A DNA stretch of 64,000 nt from Zwartia vadi (GCF_030410375.1 NZ_JAUHHE010000008.1:62001-126000), one strand, 5' to 3'. Counted from the stretch's first letter, positions 26,680 to 36,736 are shown. A program made the numbers and translations. The notes: a model not told the origin generated them from the letters alone.

Positions 26680-28347
26680 TTAAGGGTTGCGACTAGAGAA
26701 CAGATCAAGCTTTAAAAAGCGGATGGCTAGATAGACAGGAATCAAGATGACCGTCATCAGGATGACGCCATAGGCAGAGGCCCGGGCCAGGTAGCCTGAG
26801 TCAATCTGGCGATACATCTCAATCGGCATGGTTTCCATGCCACCGAAATACAAAACAATGGTAGCTGATATTTCAGATAACGATGTGACCCACATCAAGA
26901 TCGCGGCCGCAAGTATCGCGGGCTTCATGATGGGCAGAATCACTTTAAAAAAACTTTTGATGGGTGACACACCCAGATTGATTGAGGCCTCTTCGATAGA
27001 ATCAGGGATGCTGTAGAGCGAGGCAGAGGCAGAACGGATTGAAAAGGGGACTTTGCGAACAAAGTAGGCTGCGGCCATGATTGCCCAAGTACCAGTCAGG
27101 ATAATCATTCCACTGTTATAAGTTTGGATCAATGCGATACCAAGCACTGTCCCGGAAATAGCCAGCGGAAGCATCACCACATAATCCAGAATCGAGACGA
27201 GCCACATTCTTTTCTTGACGATTAAATAACTCACGATCGTCGCAAAGCATGTGCCGATGAGTGTTGCGATACTTGCAAGAGTCAGGGAATTGAAAATAGG
27301 TCCGGGTGCTTGTCTTAAGGCGCGATCCATATTCTCTAGCGTGAACGTGCCATATTGCATCACAGGTCCGCTCGCTTTGGTAAAGGCGCCGATCAAAACA
27401 ATCACAGCCGGTATGAGCGACAGCGCGACAAACACCAATACGGCTGCTGTAAGCAGCCATGCGGCAAAACCTTTAGCCCGTATAGGTTTGGGTGCGCGAC
27501 CTTGTTGCATGTGATAGGTTTTACGCTCCACTATTGTTTTTTGTAGAAAAAGCACGAGTCCGACCAACAGTACCGAAAGCACCGCTAACACGCTTTGCAT
27601 TGTGGGATCTGAACCCATCTCAGATAAGAAGGTCGTATAGGTGAGCGAGGAAAGAACATCGACCGAGCCGCCTAAAATCATCGGGATTGAAAAGTTATCA
27701 ACCGCTAACGTGAACACCACCATTGAATTGATCAGCAGCGCAGGAGCCAGCACTGGCAGAGTGACGGTCATTGTGCGGCGTAAACCTGTTGCGCCCAGGT
27801 TGGTGGCCGCCTCTTCAATCGTGCCATCGATCGCTTTAAGAGCGGCGAGCATGCCTATATATGCATAGGTGTAATCGTTGAGGATGAGCGTGTAAGTCAT
27901 GCCAAACCAGCCATAAAAGCTTGGCAGTTCGATTCCGATAAATTCCAGTGCGTGACGCACCAAACCGTTATTTCCTAATAGCATCAGCCAAGCTTGGGAG
28001 ACAACAATATCAGGCAGCACGATCGTTGCAAGCGGTAGGAGTGCCACGATGGATTTACCTGGAAAATCGAACCGAGTCACCACGTAAGCAAGCGGAGCGC
28101 CAAGTAACATGCATCCAAGCGTAGCTGTGACACCCAGTCGGAGGGTGTTGAAAAAGGCCTCGACATAACGGGGATTATCTAAAAAAGCCTGAAATCCAGC
28201 CAAGCTGAAGTCACCGGTTTTTATGTCGACCACGCTATGGTAGAAAAGGGACAGAAGCGGCCAAACAACGAAAAATGTCAGAACCCCCAGGCATAAAAGC
28301 GCGGGCAGGAACCAGGGAGAAATGCCTTTTTTGAAAAGAAGAGACAT
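26680..28347 (-). CDS. FbpB/PhnV-like ABC permease (two fused domains)
   Basis: A 555-residue inner-membrane permease with two transport domains. EAA loops are seen as EEAATNLGATGLRRT in the first half and EEASINLGVSPIKSF in the second. About twelve hydrophobic segments are present. I chose the ATG at 28347 over an in-frame TTG nine bases upstream. The ATPase gene ends ten bases before it and the receptor gene begins 15 bases after its stop, so this is a compact operon. Confidence 0.87.
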   Translation of the reverse strand: MSLLFKKGISPWFLPALLCLGVLTFFVVWPLLSLFYHSVVDIKTGDFSLAGFQAFLDNPRYVEAFFNTLRLGVTATLGCMLLGAPLAYVVTRFDFPGKSIVALLPLATIVLPDIVVSQAWLMLLGNNGLVRHALEFIGIELPSFYGWFGMTYTLILNDYTYAYIGMLAALKAIDGTIEEAATNLGATGLRRTMTVTLPVLAPALLINSMVVFTLAVDNFSIPMILGGSVDVLSSLTYTTFLSEMGSDPTMQSVLAVLSVLLVGLVLFLQKTIVERKTYHMQQGRAPKPIRAKGFAAWLLTAAVLVFVALSLIPAVIVLIGAFTKASGPVMQYGTFTLENMDRALRQAPGPIFNSLTLASIATLIGTCFATIVSYLIVKKRMWLVSILDYVVMLPLAISGTVLGIALIQTYNSGMIILTGTWAIMAAAYFVRKVPFSIRSASASLYSIPDSIEEASINLGVSPIKSFFKVILPIMKPAILAAAILMWVTSLSEISATIVLYFGGMETMPIEMYRQIDSGYLARASAYGVILMTVILIPVYLAIRFLKLDLFSSRNP

Positions 28348-28357
28348 GTTGAGCAAC

Positions 28358-29431
28358 CTAAGCCAACACTAAACGGCATTTTGGGGAGAAGCTAAGCATC
28401 ACGGAATCTCCCGCCTGTTTGCGCGGATCCTCTGCAGCCGGAACATCCGCCATCAGTGTTTGACCATCCGTCAGCCGCAGGCAGTAGGTCACCTTAAAAC
28501 CCAGGTAGCGTCTGAACACGATCTGAGCCGCAATCCCTGGTGAGGGGGATGCAGGTGAAACATGATCAATAAAAATGTGTTCGGCTCGAGCGGCAAGTTG
28601 TTTTGGCTGTATGTCTTGAGTGGCTGTGTGAGCCAAACCATCAATCAGGATGTGGCCACCCGCGATTTTGACCTCGGTTTGGTCACCCCGTTGTGCGAAT
28701 TGCTCGACATGTATCAAGTTTGCGCCACCGATAAAGTCGGCGGCATACGTTGTGAGTGGTCTGGAATAAAGACCCTCGGGGGTATCAAGCTGATCGATCC
28801 TGCCGCTACGCAGAAGCGCGATGCGATCCGACATGGAGAGCGCTTCTTCTTGATCGTGTGTGACGAAAATAGTCGTGATCTTTGCTTCTTGCTGGAGTTC
28901 ACGAATCACATCCCGCATCTGTATACGCAACTTAGCATCGAGATTGGAAAGTGGCTCATCCATCAGCAGAATGCGTGGCTCAATCACGAGCGCCCTGGCC
29001 AGTGCCACACGCTGCCGCTGCCCGCCAGATAGCTCGCCCGGGTAACGTTTTTTAAGGTGAGCCAATTCAACCCGTTGCAAGATACGATCGACTTTCTCGT
29101 CAATTTTCTGTTTAGAGAAATTGCGAACGCGCAAACCATAGGCAACATTGTCAAAAACGGTTTTATCAGGAAACAAGGCGTAATCTTGAAACACCATTCC
29201 CGTTTCTCTTTTGTGGGCGGGCAGGTGTGTCACGTCTTCGTCGCCGATAAAAACCTGACCTGAATCAGGGATGATAAAGCCTGCGATCATGCGAAGAAGT
29301 GTCGTTTTTCCGCAGCCACTAGGACCCAAGAGCGTGAAAAACTCGCCATGTGCGACCTGAAGAGAAAGTTGGTCGATGATGGTGACGTCGCCATATTGCT
29401 TGACAACGTTTTTGAGAGTGATGTCTGCCAT
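28358..29431 (-). CDS. FbpC/PotA-like ABC transporter ATP-binding protein
   Basis: A 357-residue ATPase. Walker A is GPSGCGKTT (36-44), the Q-loop is VFQDYALFP, the signature is LSGGQRQRVALARAL, Walker B is ILLMDEPLSNLDAKLR, and the H-loop is FVTHDQEEA. A C-terminal TOBE-type regulatory domain follows. I chose the ATG at 29431 over an upstream TTG. It is the first gene of the operon with 26680-28347 and 25660-26664. The upstream region separates it from a divergent PLP enzyme gene. Confidence 0.9.
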   Translation of the reverse strand: MADITLKNVVKQYGDVTIIDQLSLQVAHGEFFTLLGPSGCGKTTLLRMIAGFIIPDSGQVFIGDEDVTHLPAHKRETGMVFQDYALFPDKTVFDNVAYGLRVRNFSKQKIDEKVDRILQRVELAHLKKRYPGELSGGQRQRVALARALVIEPRILLMDEPLSNLDAKLRIQMRDVIRELQQEAKITTIFVTHDQEEALSMSDRIALLRSGRIDQLDTPEGLYSRPLTTYAADFIGGANLIHVEQFAQRGDQTEVKIAGGHILIDGLAHTATQDIQPKQLAARAEHIFIDHVSPASPSPGIAAQIVFRRYLGFKVTYCLRLTDGQTLMADVPAAEDPRKQAGDSVMLSFSPKCRLVLA

Positions 29432-29550
29432 GTTTACCAAAATATAAAAATTTGGAGTTCAAATCGCTTTTGACCGATTTTCTCCGAGTTGTTAATGGTA
29501 GCCTATTCATTTTGGAATGACCCTCTCATTGTTAAGAGCGAGAAATACAC

Positions 29551-30666
29551 ATGTCCCCTTGGAAAGCCGCGCATCCCGGAGATGCTTTTGAAGAAATCGA
29601 CACACCTGCCTTGGTGCTGGACCTCGATGCGTTTGAACGCAATCTGGCGCGTATGACCCAGGCACTTGCCGGGAGTAAGATGCGTTTGAGGCCGCATGCC
29701 AAGAGCCACAAGTGTCCGGATATTGCGCTGCGTCAAATCCAGCAAGGTGCGGTTGGTATTTGTTGTCAAAAGGTGAGTGAGGCCGCGCGGTTTGTCGAGG
29801 CGGGCGTGCAAGATGTTCTGATCACGAACCAAGTTGTCGGCGCTAAAAAAGTTGCCCATGCCATGGATCTTGCCGCACGCGCAACGATTGGTGTGCTGGT
29901 TGATCATCCGAGCCAGGTTGCCCAGTTCGCACAGGCGAGCAATCAGCGCAAAACAACGATAGATATTTACATCGAAGTCGATGTCGGGATGGGTCGATGT
30001 GGCGTCAGTTCAGTCAAAGAAGTGACAGACTTGGCTGAGCAGATTACTGCCGAGCCCTTTCTCCGGTTCATGGGTCTGCAGTGCTATCACGGCAGTGCAC
30101 AGCATTACAGGCAACCTGAACAAAGGCAGGCTGCGATTCGCCAGGCCAGTGACATCGCTCTGACGATGCGTGGGGCCCTGGAAAAACTTGGTATCAAGGT
30201 TGAGCGCATTACAGGGGCAGGCACTGGCTCGGTTGCTCTTGAAAGGGATTCGGGCGTCTTTAATGAAGTCCAATCCGGTTCATATATTTTCATGGATGCG
30301 GACTACGCCAAAAATCAACAAGGCCCCTCGGACATTCAGTTTGAACATGCATTGTTTTTAAAAACAGCAGTTTTGAGTCGTCCAACAGCTGGGCGCGCAG
30401 TCGTCGATGCTGGGCTGAAAGCCTCAAGCGTTGATTCAGGGATGCCTGTGGTGTGGCAACAGCCAGGCGTAGAGTACATCAAGGCGAGCGACGAACACGG
30501 CGTTTTGCAAACCGCTGAGGCAAACAATCCTGCCCTTGGCGATTCCTTGCTCCTTATTCCAGGCCATTGTGATCCGACAGTAAATCTCTACGACGAGTTG
30601 ATTTGTTATCGCGGAGATCGGGTCGAGGCCGTCTGGCCGATTTCGGCCAGAGGCGCGGCGTTATAG
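29551..30666 (+). CDS. D-threonine aldolase / D-serine dehydratase-like PLP enzyme
   Basis: A 371-residue enzyme of the fold-type III (alanine racemase) superfamily. The PLP lysine is K51 in RPHAKSHK, after DTPALVLDLDAFERN. Near the C-terminus PGHCDPTVNLYDE supplies the metal ligands H339 and D341 typical of D-threonine aldolase and D-serine dehydratase. These split D-3-hydroxy amino acids to glycine plus an aldehyde, or deaminate D-serine. It is transcribed ahead of a Bug receptor gene, perhaps reflecting uptake of a related amino acid. Confidence 0.85.
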   Translation: MSPWKAAHPGDAFEEIDTPALVLDLDAFERNLARMTQALAGSKMRLRPHAKSHKCPDIALRQIQQGAVGICCQKVSEAARFVEAGVQDVLITNQVVGAKKVAHAMDLAARATIGVLVDHPSQVAQFAQASNQRKTTIDIYIEVDVGMGRCGVSSVKEVTDLAEQITAEPFLRFMGLQCYHGSAQHYRQPEQRQAAIRQASDIALTMRGALEKLGIKVERITGAGTGSVALERDSGVFNEVQSGSYIFMDADYAKNQQGPSDIQFEHALFLKTAVLSRPTAGRAVVDAGLKASSVDSGMPVVWQQPGVEYIKASDEHGVLQTAEANNPALGDSLLLIPGHCDPTVNLYDELICYRGDRVEAVWPISARGAAL

Positions 30667-30743
30667 TGGCACTTCAAAAAGCGAAAACAGATATGAATTG
30701 AATCGCAATACGTTCTTATTAAAAACAATATTTGGAGACAACC

Positions 30744-31733
30744 ATGCAAAAAATTCAGGCACGCGCGCGTTTAGCGATTGCGACAACATTATTAGCGATG
30801 GCATTGCCGCAATTAAGTGTTGCGCAATCGGCCTCTGCTTATCCCCAAGAGGCAGTTAAGTTCATCGTACCTTACCCAGCGGGTGGTGTGAGTGATGTGT
30901 CGAGTCGCGCGATTGCAGCAGCACTGGGCAACAAGCTTGGTGCCAATATGGTGATTGAAAACAAGGCTGGCGCAGCTTCAACTGTGGCCAGTACCTTTGT
31001 CGCCTCACAAAAGCCCAATGGATATACTCTCTATGCAGCGCCTGTATCCATCGTGATTAATCCTGCGTTGCAAGGGACCGTAAGCTATAAGCCCTACGAG
31101 AGCTTTACGCCTATTTCAATGATGATGAAGGCGCCGTTTGTTTTGCAGATAAATAAAGATTTACCCGCTAAAAATGCAAAAGAACTTGTTGAATTAATCA
31201 AGAATAATCCTGACAAATATGCGATTGGCACATCTGGTGTGGGATCGATTAACCATCTTGCAGCGGAATACTTTATCAAGCAGTTCGGTTTAAAAATGGT
31301 CGTGGCGCATTACAAAGGCGGAATGCCAGCAGCGCAGGACATGATCGGTGGTCAGGTCCAGATGATGTTTTCAGCTGCAAGCGAAGCGATGCCATTCGTG
31401 ACGAGTGGCAAGACACGTGGTTTGGCGGTGACTTCGATGCAGCGCATGTCCACTCTACCTGACCTGCCAACAATGAATGAAGCTTTGGGGACCAAGGATT
31501 TTGAAGCCACATTTTGGCTGGCCCTGATGTCGCCTGCAGTATTGGACAAAGCTTTGCAGACACGTTTGTCCGATGCGATGCAATCCCTTGGAAAGGACGA
31601 GGAACTGCGCAAACGCCTGAGTCAACTGGGGATCGAGCTTGACACATCTACCCCCGAAGTCGTGACCAGTAACCTCAAGCGTGATGAGGCGAAGTGGACA
31701 ACACTGATTAAAGACTTGAAGCTTAAACAATAA
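30744..31733 (+). CDS. Bug-family (TctC-like) periplasmic receptor
   Basis: A 329-residue exported receptor. The signal peptide ends near residue 27 (SVA before Q28), followed by YPQEAVKFIVPYPAGGVSD, a variant in which the usual GGGTD reads GGVSD. The MVVAHYKGGMPAAQDMIGGQ segment is regular. TTGGAG precedes the ATG at 30744. It is convergent with the TctA gene, so it is not in the tctCBA operon, although it could borrow that transporter. Confidence 0.9.
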   Translation: MQKIQARARLAIATTLLAMALPQLSVAQSASAYPQEAVKFIVPYPAGGVSDVSSRAIAAALGNKLGANMVIENKAGAASTVASTFVASQKPNGYTLYAAPVSIVINPALQGTVSYKPYESFTPISMMMKAPFVLQINKDLPAKNAKELVELIKNNPDKYAIGTSGVGSINHLAAEYFIKQFGLKMVVAHYKGGMPAAQDMIGGQVQMMFSAASEAMPFVTSGKTRGLAVTSMQRMSTLPDLPTMNEALGTKDFEATFWLALMSPAVLDKALQTRLSDAMQSLGKDEELRKRLSQLGIELDTSTPEVVTSNLKRDEAKWTTLIKDLKLKQ

Positions 31734-31772
31734 AGAATACAGTTCAATATTGTTAGAGCTTATTGTCTTGAA

Positions 31773-33278
31773 CTAACCGCGTGCTTTCAACTTTCTGTAG
31801 AGACTCGGTGCAATGATGACGACAAGCGCAGCGATCCAGAGACCGATACTGATTGGGCTTTGAAACAAAATCCCGATTTCTCCGTTGGTAATGGAAAGCG
31901 CTCGGCGCAGGTTTTGTTCCATCATTTCACCGAGCACCACGCCTAAAACAAGTGGTGGCATTGGAAGGCCCATTTTACGCAGCAAGTATCCAATCACACC
32001 GATTGCGACCACCAATCCTAGATCAAATGTTGCAGAGTGCAGTGCAAAAACTCCGACAAAACTGATGGTCAAAATGCCTGGAACAAGCAGCCAGGGCGGC
32101 ACTTTCAACATCGACGCAAACACGCGAACCATCGGGATGTTCATGAACAACAGCATGAGGTTGGCCACGAATAAAGAGGCGATCAAGCCCCACACAAGTT
32201 GAGGCTGTTGATCGAACAATACAGGTCCAGGCGTGATGTTGTAGAGTGAGAGCGCACCCATCATGACTGCTGTTGTGCCTGAGCCGGGTACACCAAGCGT
32301 GAGCATGGGAATGAAGGATCCTGTGGCTGCACTGTTGTTCGCAGCCTCGGGTGCCGCTAGACCGCGGAGATCTCCACGACCGAACTTGGCATCAGGGTCT
32401 CTGTTTTCGTAGTGTTTCTTTTCGTATGCATATGTCACCGCAGAGGCGACACTTGCGCCTGCGCCTGGTAACACACCGATAAAGAAGCCCATCACAGAGG
32501 CGCGCATCGTGCTCCACCAGGTGAATTTAAATTCTTTAAAATTAAACATCTTGCGGATGCTCGGCGGCACATTGATCGATACTCCGGTCAAAGAGTTTTC
32601 GAGCATTTGCAGCATTTCAGCGACGGCAAACAGACCGATAACAACCACCACAAAGGCGATGCCATCGGAGAGGTTGGGGTGGTCAAAGGTATACCGATAA
32701 ACGCCAGAGTTGGCATCTACGCCAACTGTTGAAATTGCCAGACCGATCATTGCTGCAAGCACACCTTTGACAGGTTGATCCCCGAGCAAACTTGTGAGCG
32801 CGCAGAAAGCAAATACCATCAAAACAAAATATTCAGCCGGACCAAAAGCTAGCGCCCAGGAAGCAAGCACGGGCGCAAAGAAAACGATACCAATCACGCC
32901 GATCAGCGATCCGACAAAAGAGGACCAGGCCGAGATGGACAGGGCGACGTTTGCCAATCCCTGGCGGGCAAGGGGGTAGCCATCCAAGGTGGTCATCACT
33001 GCGGCGGCTTCGCCCGGGACGTTGAGCAATATCGAGGTGATGCGTCCGCCGTATTCTGCGCCAACATACACTGCGGCAAGCAGAATCAGAGATGTTTCGG
33101 GTGGAAGATTCATCGCGAAGGCGATCGGGATGAGCATTGCCACACCATTGATGGGTCCTAAGCCTGGCAGCACACCGACGATGGTGCCAAAAAAGGATCC
33201 TATGGCCGCCACCATTACGTTGAGCGGTGTAAACGCCACGCCGAAGCCAATGCCAAGTTGTTCAAAAATGCCGTTCAT
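31773..33278 (-). CDS. tctA: Tripartite tricarboxylate transporter large membrane subunit TctA
   Basis: A 501-residue permease with about twelve hydrophobic segments. The family signature is GGRITSILLNVPGEAAAV followed by TTLDGYPLARQG, with LGPINGVAMLIPI near the start and the matching second-half motif GVPGSGTTAVMMGAL. It carries out sodium- or proton-coupled uptake of citrate-like carboxylates with TctB and the receptor TctC. Its ATG overlaps the tctB stop by four bases. Order on the minus strand is tctC, tctB, tctA. Confidence 0.95.
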   Translation of the reverse strand: MNGIFEQLGIGFGVAFTPLNVMVAAIGSFFGTIVGVLPGLGPINGVAMLIPIAFAMNLPPETSLILLAAVYVGAEYGGRITSILLNVPGEAAAVMTTLDGYPLARQGLANVALSISAWSSFVGSLIGVIGIVFFAPVLASWALAFGPAEYFVLMVFAFCALTSLLGDQPVKGVLAAMIGLAISTVGVDANSGVYRYTFDHPNLSDGIAFVVVVIGLFAVAEMLQMLENSLTGVSINVPPSIRKMFNFKEFKFTWWSTMRASVMGFFIGVLPGAGASVASAVTYAYEKKHYENRDPDAKFGRGDLRGLAAPEAANNSAATGSFIPMLTLGVPGSGTTAVMMGALSLYNITPGPVLFDQQPQLVWGLIASLFVANLMLLFMNIPMVRVFASMLKVPPWLLVPGILTISFVGVFALHSATFDLGLVVAIGVIGYLLRKMGLPMPPLVLGVVLGEMMEQNLRRALSITNGEIGILFQSPISIGLWIAALVVIIAPSLYRKLKARG

Positions 33279-33718
33279 AGGAACGCTCCAAGAATACCTA
33301 CGGGAAGAACAACATCAAGCAAGCGATCAAAAAGTATAAAAAACAGAATACCCATTCCAAAACCGCCAATGAGGGCTTTCAGCCAAGTTCCTCCGAAGAG
33401 ACGTGCGACCAAAGTCGTCATCAGAGCAGTTGAAATGATGAAGCCCAAAAGTTGGAAGGTGATTGCGTAGCCACTTAGAATCGCAATCATGAGCCAGATG
33501 CGCGCGTTGGCGGCGCTGCTATTTGGTTCAACACGATTGCCACCTTTGATCATGAGTATGAGCCCGCATAAGGCGATGATCACTGAAATTGCTAATGGAA
33601 AGGCGCGGGGACCAATCGGTTCATAAGAGAAAGCCGCTTCAAGGCTGTAGCCGTACCACGCTAAAAATGCTGCGAGTGCGAGCGCGAGCGCTCCTAATTT
33701 GCGATCATCGAGAGCCAT
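33275..33718 (-). CDS. tctB: Tripartite tricarboxylate transporter small membrane subunit TctB
   Basis: A 147-residue membrane protein with four hydrophobic segments, the expected topology for TctB. SYEPIGPRAFPLAISVIIAL in the first third is the family hallmark. It is coupled to tctA by a four-base overlap and follows tctC after an intrinsic terminator, so its expression probably depends on read-through. Confidence 0.9.
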   Translation of the reverse strand: MALDDRKLGALALALAAFLAWYGYSLEAAFSYEPIGPRAFPLAISVIIALCGLILMIKGGNRVEPNSSAANARIWLMIAILSGYAITFQLLGFIISTALMTTLVARLFGGTWLKALIGGFGMGILFFILFDRLLDVVLPVGILGAFL

Positions 33719-33743
33719 CGTGTACCTCTTCTTGCCTGAAATA

Positions 33744-33780
33744 AAAAAAGCGCTGAACAGACTTTTAGTCTGTCCAGCGC
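33744..33780 (-). terminator. Attenuator between tctC and tctB
   Basis: On the minus strand GCGCTGGACAGAC and GTCTGTTCAGCGC pair with one mismatch around TAAAA, followed directly by TTTTTTT. It is a textbook intrinsic terminator placed 12 bases after the receptor stop, giving more receptor than membrane subunits. Confidence 0.92.
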
Positions 33781-33791
33781 ATTCGCATCAA

Positions 33792-34784
33792 TTACTTTTT
33801 AATCAGACCGAAAGTGTCTGCGAGCTCTGCATACTCTTTGACTTGTTGTTTCACGTAACGATCAAGCTCGGGACCCGTCATGTCGAAAGGAAACAAACCT
33901 TGTTGTTCGCGTAACTTTGCATACTCTGGCGAAGCCATCGTCTTTTTAAAGGCGCCGACCCACCAGTCGTAATCCTTGTCAGAGACCTTTGGGCCAAGAT
34001 AGAAGCCACGAATAATTGGCCAGTTGATCTTGTAACCTTGCTCGGTTGCAGTGGGGACATTGGCAAGCTTTCCAGGTAGACGCTTGTCATGGTAGATGGC
34101 CAATACGCGCAAAGGTGCGCCGCTGTCCAGCAAAGTGGCAGCTTCAGCCGCATCGCCCATCATGACTTGAATATGTCCGCCGCGTAGCGCAGTGGCCGTT
34201 TCACCGCCGCCTTCGAAGGCGACAAAGCGCATTTTCTTGTAATCGACACCCGCTGCCTTTGCTGTCAAAGCGGCCTTCATCCAGTCCTGGCTACCAACTG
34301 ACCCGCCTGCACCGAATACAACTTTAGTCGGGTCTTGTTGTAGTGCTGTCATGACACTTTTCAAGTCTTTGAAAGGTGAGTCATTACGCACGATGATCAC
34401 GCCAAAGTCAGCACCGATCGCGGCAAGCCAGCGAACGTCGTTGACGTTGTATTTACCAAACTTACCTTGTGCCAGGTTGAGCAAAGAGCCACCAGAGAAG
34501 GCGACGATCGTTCCGCCCTCGCTTGGTCGCTGAGTGACGATCGTGTTGTAGGCGACCGCGCCAATGCCACCGGGCATATATGAAATACGCAGCGGATCCT
34601 TGAGAACCTGCGCATCCTTCAAAGCTGATTGTGCGAGTCGGCAGGTCAGATCAAATCCACCACCCGGCTTAGCAGGCGCGATGCATTCTGGTTTAGCGGG
34701 TTGAGCCACCGCACTGAATGATGTCACGGACAGTGCAGCAGTCAGGGCGATCGCGCCCATAGATGCCATAGTTTTTTTGAGCAC
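33792..34784 (-). CDS. tctC: Tripartite tricarboxylate transporter receptor TctC
   Basis: A 330-residue exported receptor with a signal peptide ending AVA (residue 27). Its start CIAPAKPGGGFDLTC (C34 to C48) is the pattern of the Salmonella-type citrate/tricarboxylate receptor branch and contains a likely disulfide pair, unlike the other five receptors in this window. GGAGG precedes the ATG. It heads the tctCBA operon, the only complete TTT system here. Confidence 0.92.
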   Translation of the reverse strand: MLKKTMASMGAIALTAALSVTSFSAVAQPAKPECIAPAKPGGGFDLTCRLAQSALKDAQVLKDPLRISYMPGGIGAVAYNTIVTQRPSEGGTIVAFSGGSLLNLAQGKFGKYNVNDVRWLAAIGADFGVIIVRNDSPFKDLKSVMTALQQDPTKVVFGAGGSVGSQDWMKAALTAKAAGVDYKKMRFVAFEGGGETATALRGGHIQVMMGDAAEAATLLDSGAPLRVLAIYHDKRLPGKLANVPTATEQGYKINWPIIRGFYLGPKVSDKDYDWWVGAFKKTMASPEYAKLREQQGLFPFDMTGPELDRYVKQQVKEYAELADTFGLIKK

Positions 34785-34986
34785 AAAGGCCTCCGATTAA
34801 AAATGTCTGGAAGCCTATTATCTCGCAACTCGGCAAACTTATGAAAATGAATATCTTTAAGCGACAGCGGGTTAGTTCGCCAAAGACTTGCTATATTGCG
34901 ATGCAACAATTCGTTCGTGTAAAAGGGTTTATCAGCGGATTTGTCATCCGCCTCTCCTATACTGGTGACCTTAAGACCGTTTTCAG

Positions 34987-35880
34987 GTGACTTCTTTGTA
35001 CACATCTTTGACTTTTCGCAGCGCTCTGCGCGCAATTCTTCTCTCCGCAACCCTCCTGACCGTGCCTTTTTTCTCAAGCTTGGGGCATGCGCAACAGACT
35101 CTGAGAGTGACGACCATTCCAGAGGAGGCGGCAACCGAGCAGATGCGAAAATTTGGTCCGTTGACCAAATATCTCGAACGCACGACCGGGATGAAGGTGA
35201 GCTTTGTTCCCGTCAATGATTATCCCGCTGCCGTCGAGGCTTTAGTCAATAAACAGGTCGATCTCGTATGGTTCGGCGGATTTACGTATGTGCAAGCTCA
35301 AATTCGCTCTGGCGGTAAGGTTGTACCCATCGCGCAGCGAGAAGAAGACACCAAGTTCCGCTCTGTGTTTATCGCACAAAAAAATTCGGGCATCACCCAG
35401 CTCTCTGATCTGAAGGGTAAGCAGGTGAGCTTCGGCTCACAGTCGAGTACTTCGGGTCATTTAATGCCACGCTCTTTCCTGCTGGATGCAGGGATCAATC
35501 CCGATCGTGACTTCAAACGCGTCGCTTATTCGGGGGCGCACGATGCCACCATCGCCTCGGTTGTCAGCGGACGTGTTGACGCCGCTGCACTGGACATCAC
35601 CGTTTGGCAAAAATTCGTCAATGAAAAAAAGGTGGACACAAGCAAGGTCGACGTTTTCTACACCACACCACCTTATTTCAATTACAACTGGTCAGTTCAT
35701 GCTGATATGCCGCCCGCATTACGTGAAAAAATCACCAAAGCTTTACTCGACCTGGATATGAACTCGCCCGAGGGTAAGGAAATATTGACGCTCAATCGCG
35801 CCAGCCGATATATACCGACGACTCCCGAAAACTACAAAGGTCTTGAGTCGGCAGGCAAAAGTGCGGGCTTGATTAAATAA
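34987..35880 (+). CDS. PhnD-like ABC substrate-binding protein (phosphonate/selenate type)
   Basis: A 297-residue exported receptor. After a signal sequence ending HAQ, the mature part LRVTTIPEEAATEQMRKFGP, then DLVWFGGFTYVQAQ and VSFGSQSSTSGHLMPRSFLL, follow the PhnD family. Relatives are often annotated as putative selenate or phosphonate/phosphite receptors; I cannot separate these. The start is a GTG at 34987 with no convincing ribosome-binding site; a TTG nine bases later is an alternative. The stop overlaps the ATPase start by one base. Confidence 0.82.
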   Translation: MTSLYTSLTFRSALRAILLSATLLTVPFFSSLGHAQQTLRVTTIPEEAATEQMRKFGPLTKYLERTTGMKVSFVPVNDYPAAVEALVNKQVDLVWFGGFTYVQAQIRSGGKVVPIAQREEDTKFRSVFIAQKNSGITQLSDLKGKQVSFGSQSSTSGHLMPRSFLLDAGINPDRDFKRVAYSGAHDATIASVVSGRVDAAALDITVWQKFVNEKKVDTSKVDVFYTTPPYFNYNWSVHADMPPALREKITKALLDLDMNSPEGKEILTLNRASRYIPTTPENYKGLESAGKSAGLIK

Positions 35881-36728
35881 TGTCTGGATTGCGCCTGGAG
35901 TTGGCTGACGTGAGTGCGCGTCACCCCGCAGCGACAAAGCACGCTCGTCCCGCCATAGAAGGCCTGTCGCTGAGTATTGAGCCTGGCGAGCATGTAGCAG
36001 TCATCGGCCCCTCTGGGGCTGGAAAAACCACTTTGCTTCAGTTGTTGGGTGCGGCACTCAAACCCTCCGAGGGCAGTGTTGCTATTGAGGGTCAGTCTGT
36101 TTGGCATCTTTCTATCCGAGAGCTGCAGCGGCTGCGTGGCCGCCTGTTTTATGCGCCTCAAACGCCTCCATTACCGCCGCGACAGCGAGTGATTGTCTCG
36201 CTGATTGCTGCAAAACTGCCTGAGTTATCTTTATGGCAAAGCCTGAAAAACTTGTTGTACCCACAGCATGTCAAAGAAGTTGCAGATGCGCTCGGGCAAT
36301 TCGATCTTGAGGAGAAACTCTGGGATCGGGTTGATCGACTCTCTGGGGGCGAGCGGCAAAGGGTCGGCTTGGCGCGTGCGCTGCTTGCTCCGGCCGGACT
36401 CTGGCTGGTGGATGAACCTTTGTCTGCTTTGGATCCGACGCGCGCTCGACAGGCCATTGCGACACTTTTGCGCGAGGCGAGTGCGCGTGGCGCCACATTA
36501 GTGACGACTTTGCATCAGGTCAAGGTTGCAACGGCTGAATTTCCCAGAGTGCTGGGCTTGCGCGACGGGAAACTGGTCTTTGATTTACCCGGACACGCTG
36601 TGACAGAAGAAATTCTGGCCAATCTTTACGCTCAGTTTGAGTATGAACTGGCTCAAGTCGATGTATCCCTGCCTCGTGAAGATAAGCTCCCAGCCGCCAA
36701 CCGGGAAGTCCGCGTAGGTTGCTCCTGA
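35880..36728 (+). CDS. PhnC-like ABC transporter ATP-binding protein
   Basis: A 282-residue ATPase. Walker A is GPSGAGKTT (43-51), the Q-loop is FYAPQTPPLPP, the signature is LSGGERQRVGLARALL, and Walker B is LWLVDEPLSALDP, ending TTLHQVKVA at the switch. The extended C-terminal region is short and lacks a TOBE domain, as in PhnC. It is translationally coupled to the receptor before it and followed by two permeases. Confidence 0.88.
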   Translation: MSGLRLELADVSARHPAATKHARPAIEGLSLSIEPGEHVAVIGPSGAGKTTLLQLLGAALKPSEGSVAIEGQSVWHLSIRELQRLRGRLFYAPQTPPLPPRQRVIVSLIAAKLPELSLWQSLKNLLYPQHVKEVADALGQFDLEEKLWDRVDRLSGGERQRVGLARALLAPAGLWLVDEPLSALDPTRARQAIATLLREASARGATLVTTLHQVKVATAEFPRVLGLRDGKLVFDLPGHAVTEEILANLYAQFEYELAQVDVSLPREDKLPAANREVRVGCS

Positions 36729-36736
36729 GTAAGCTG

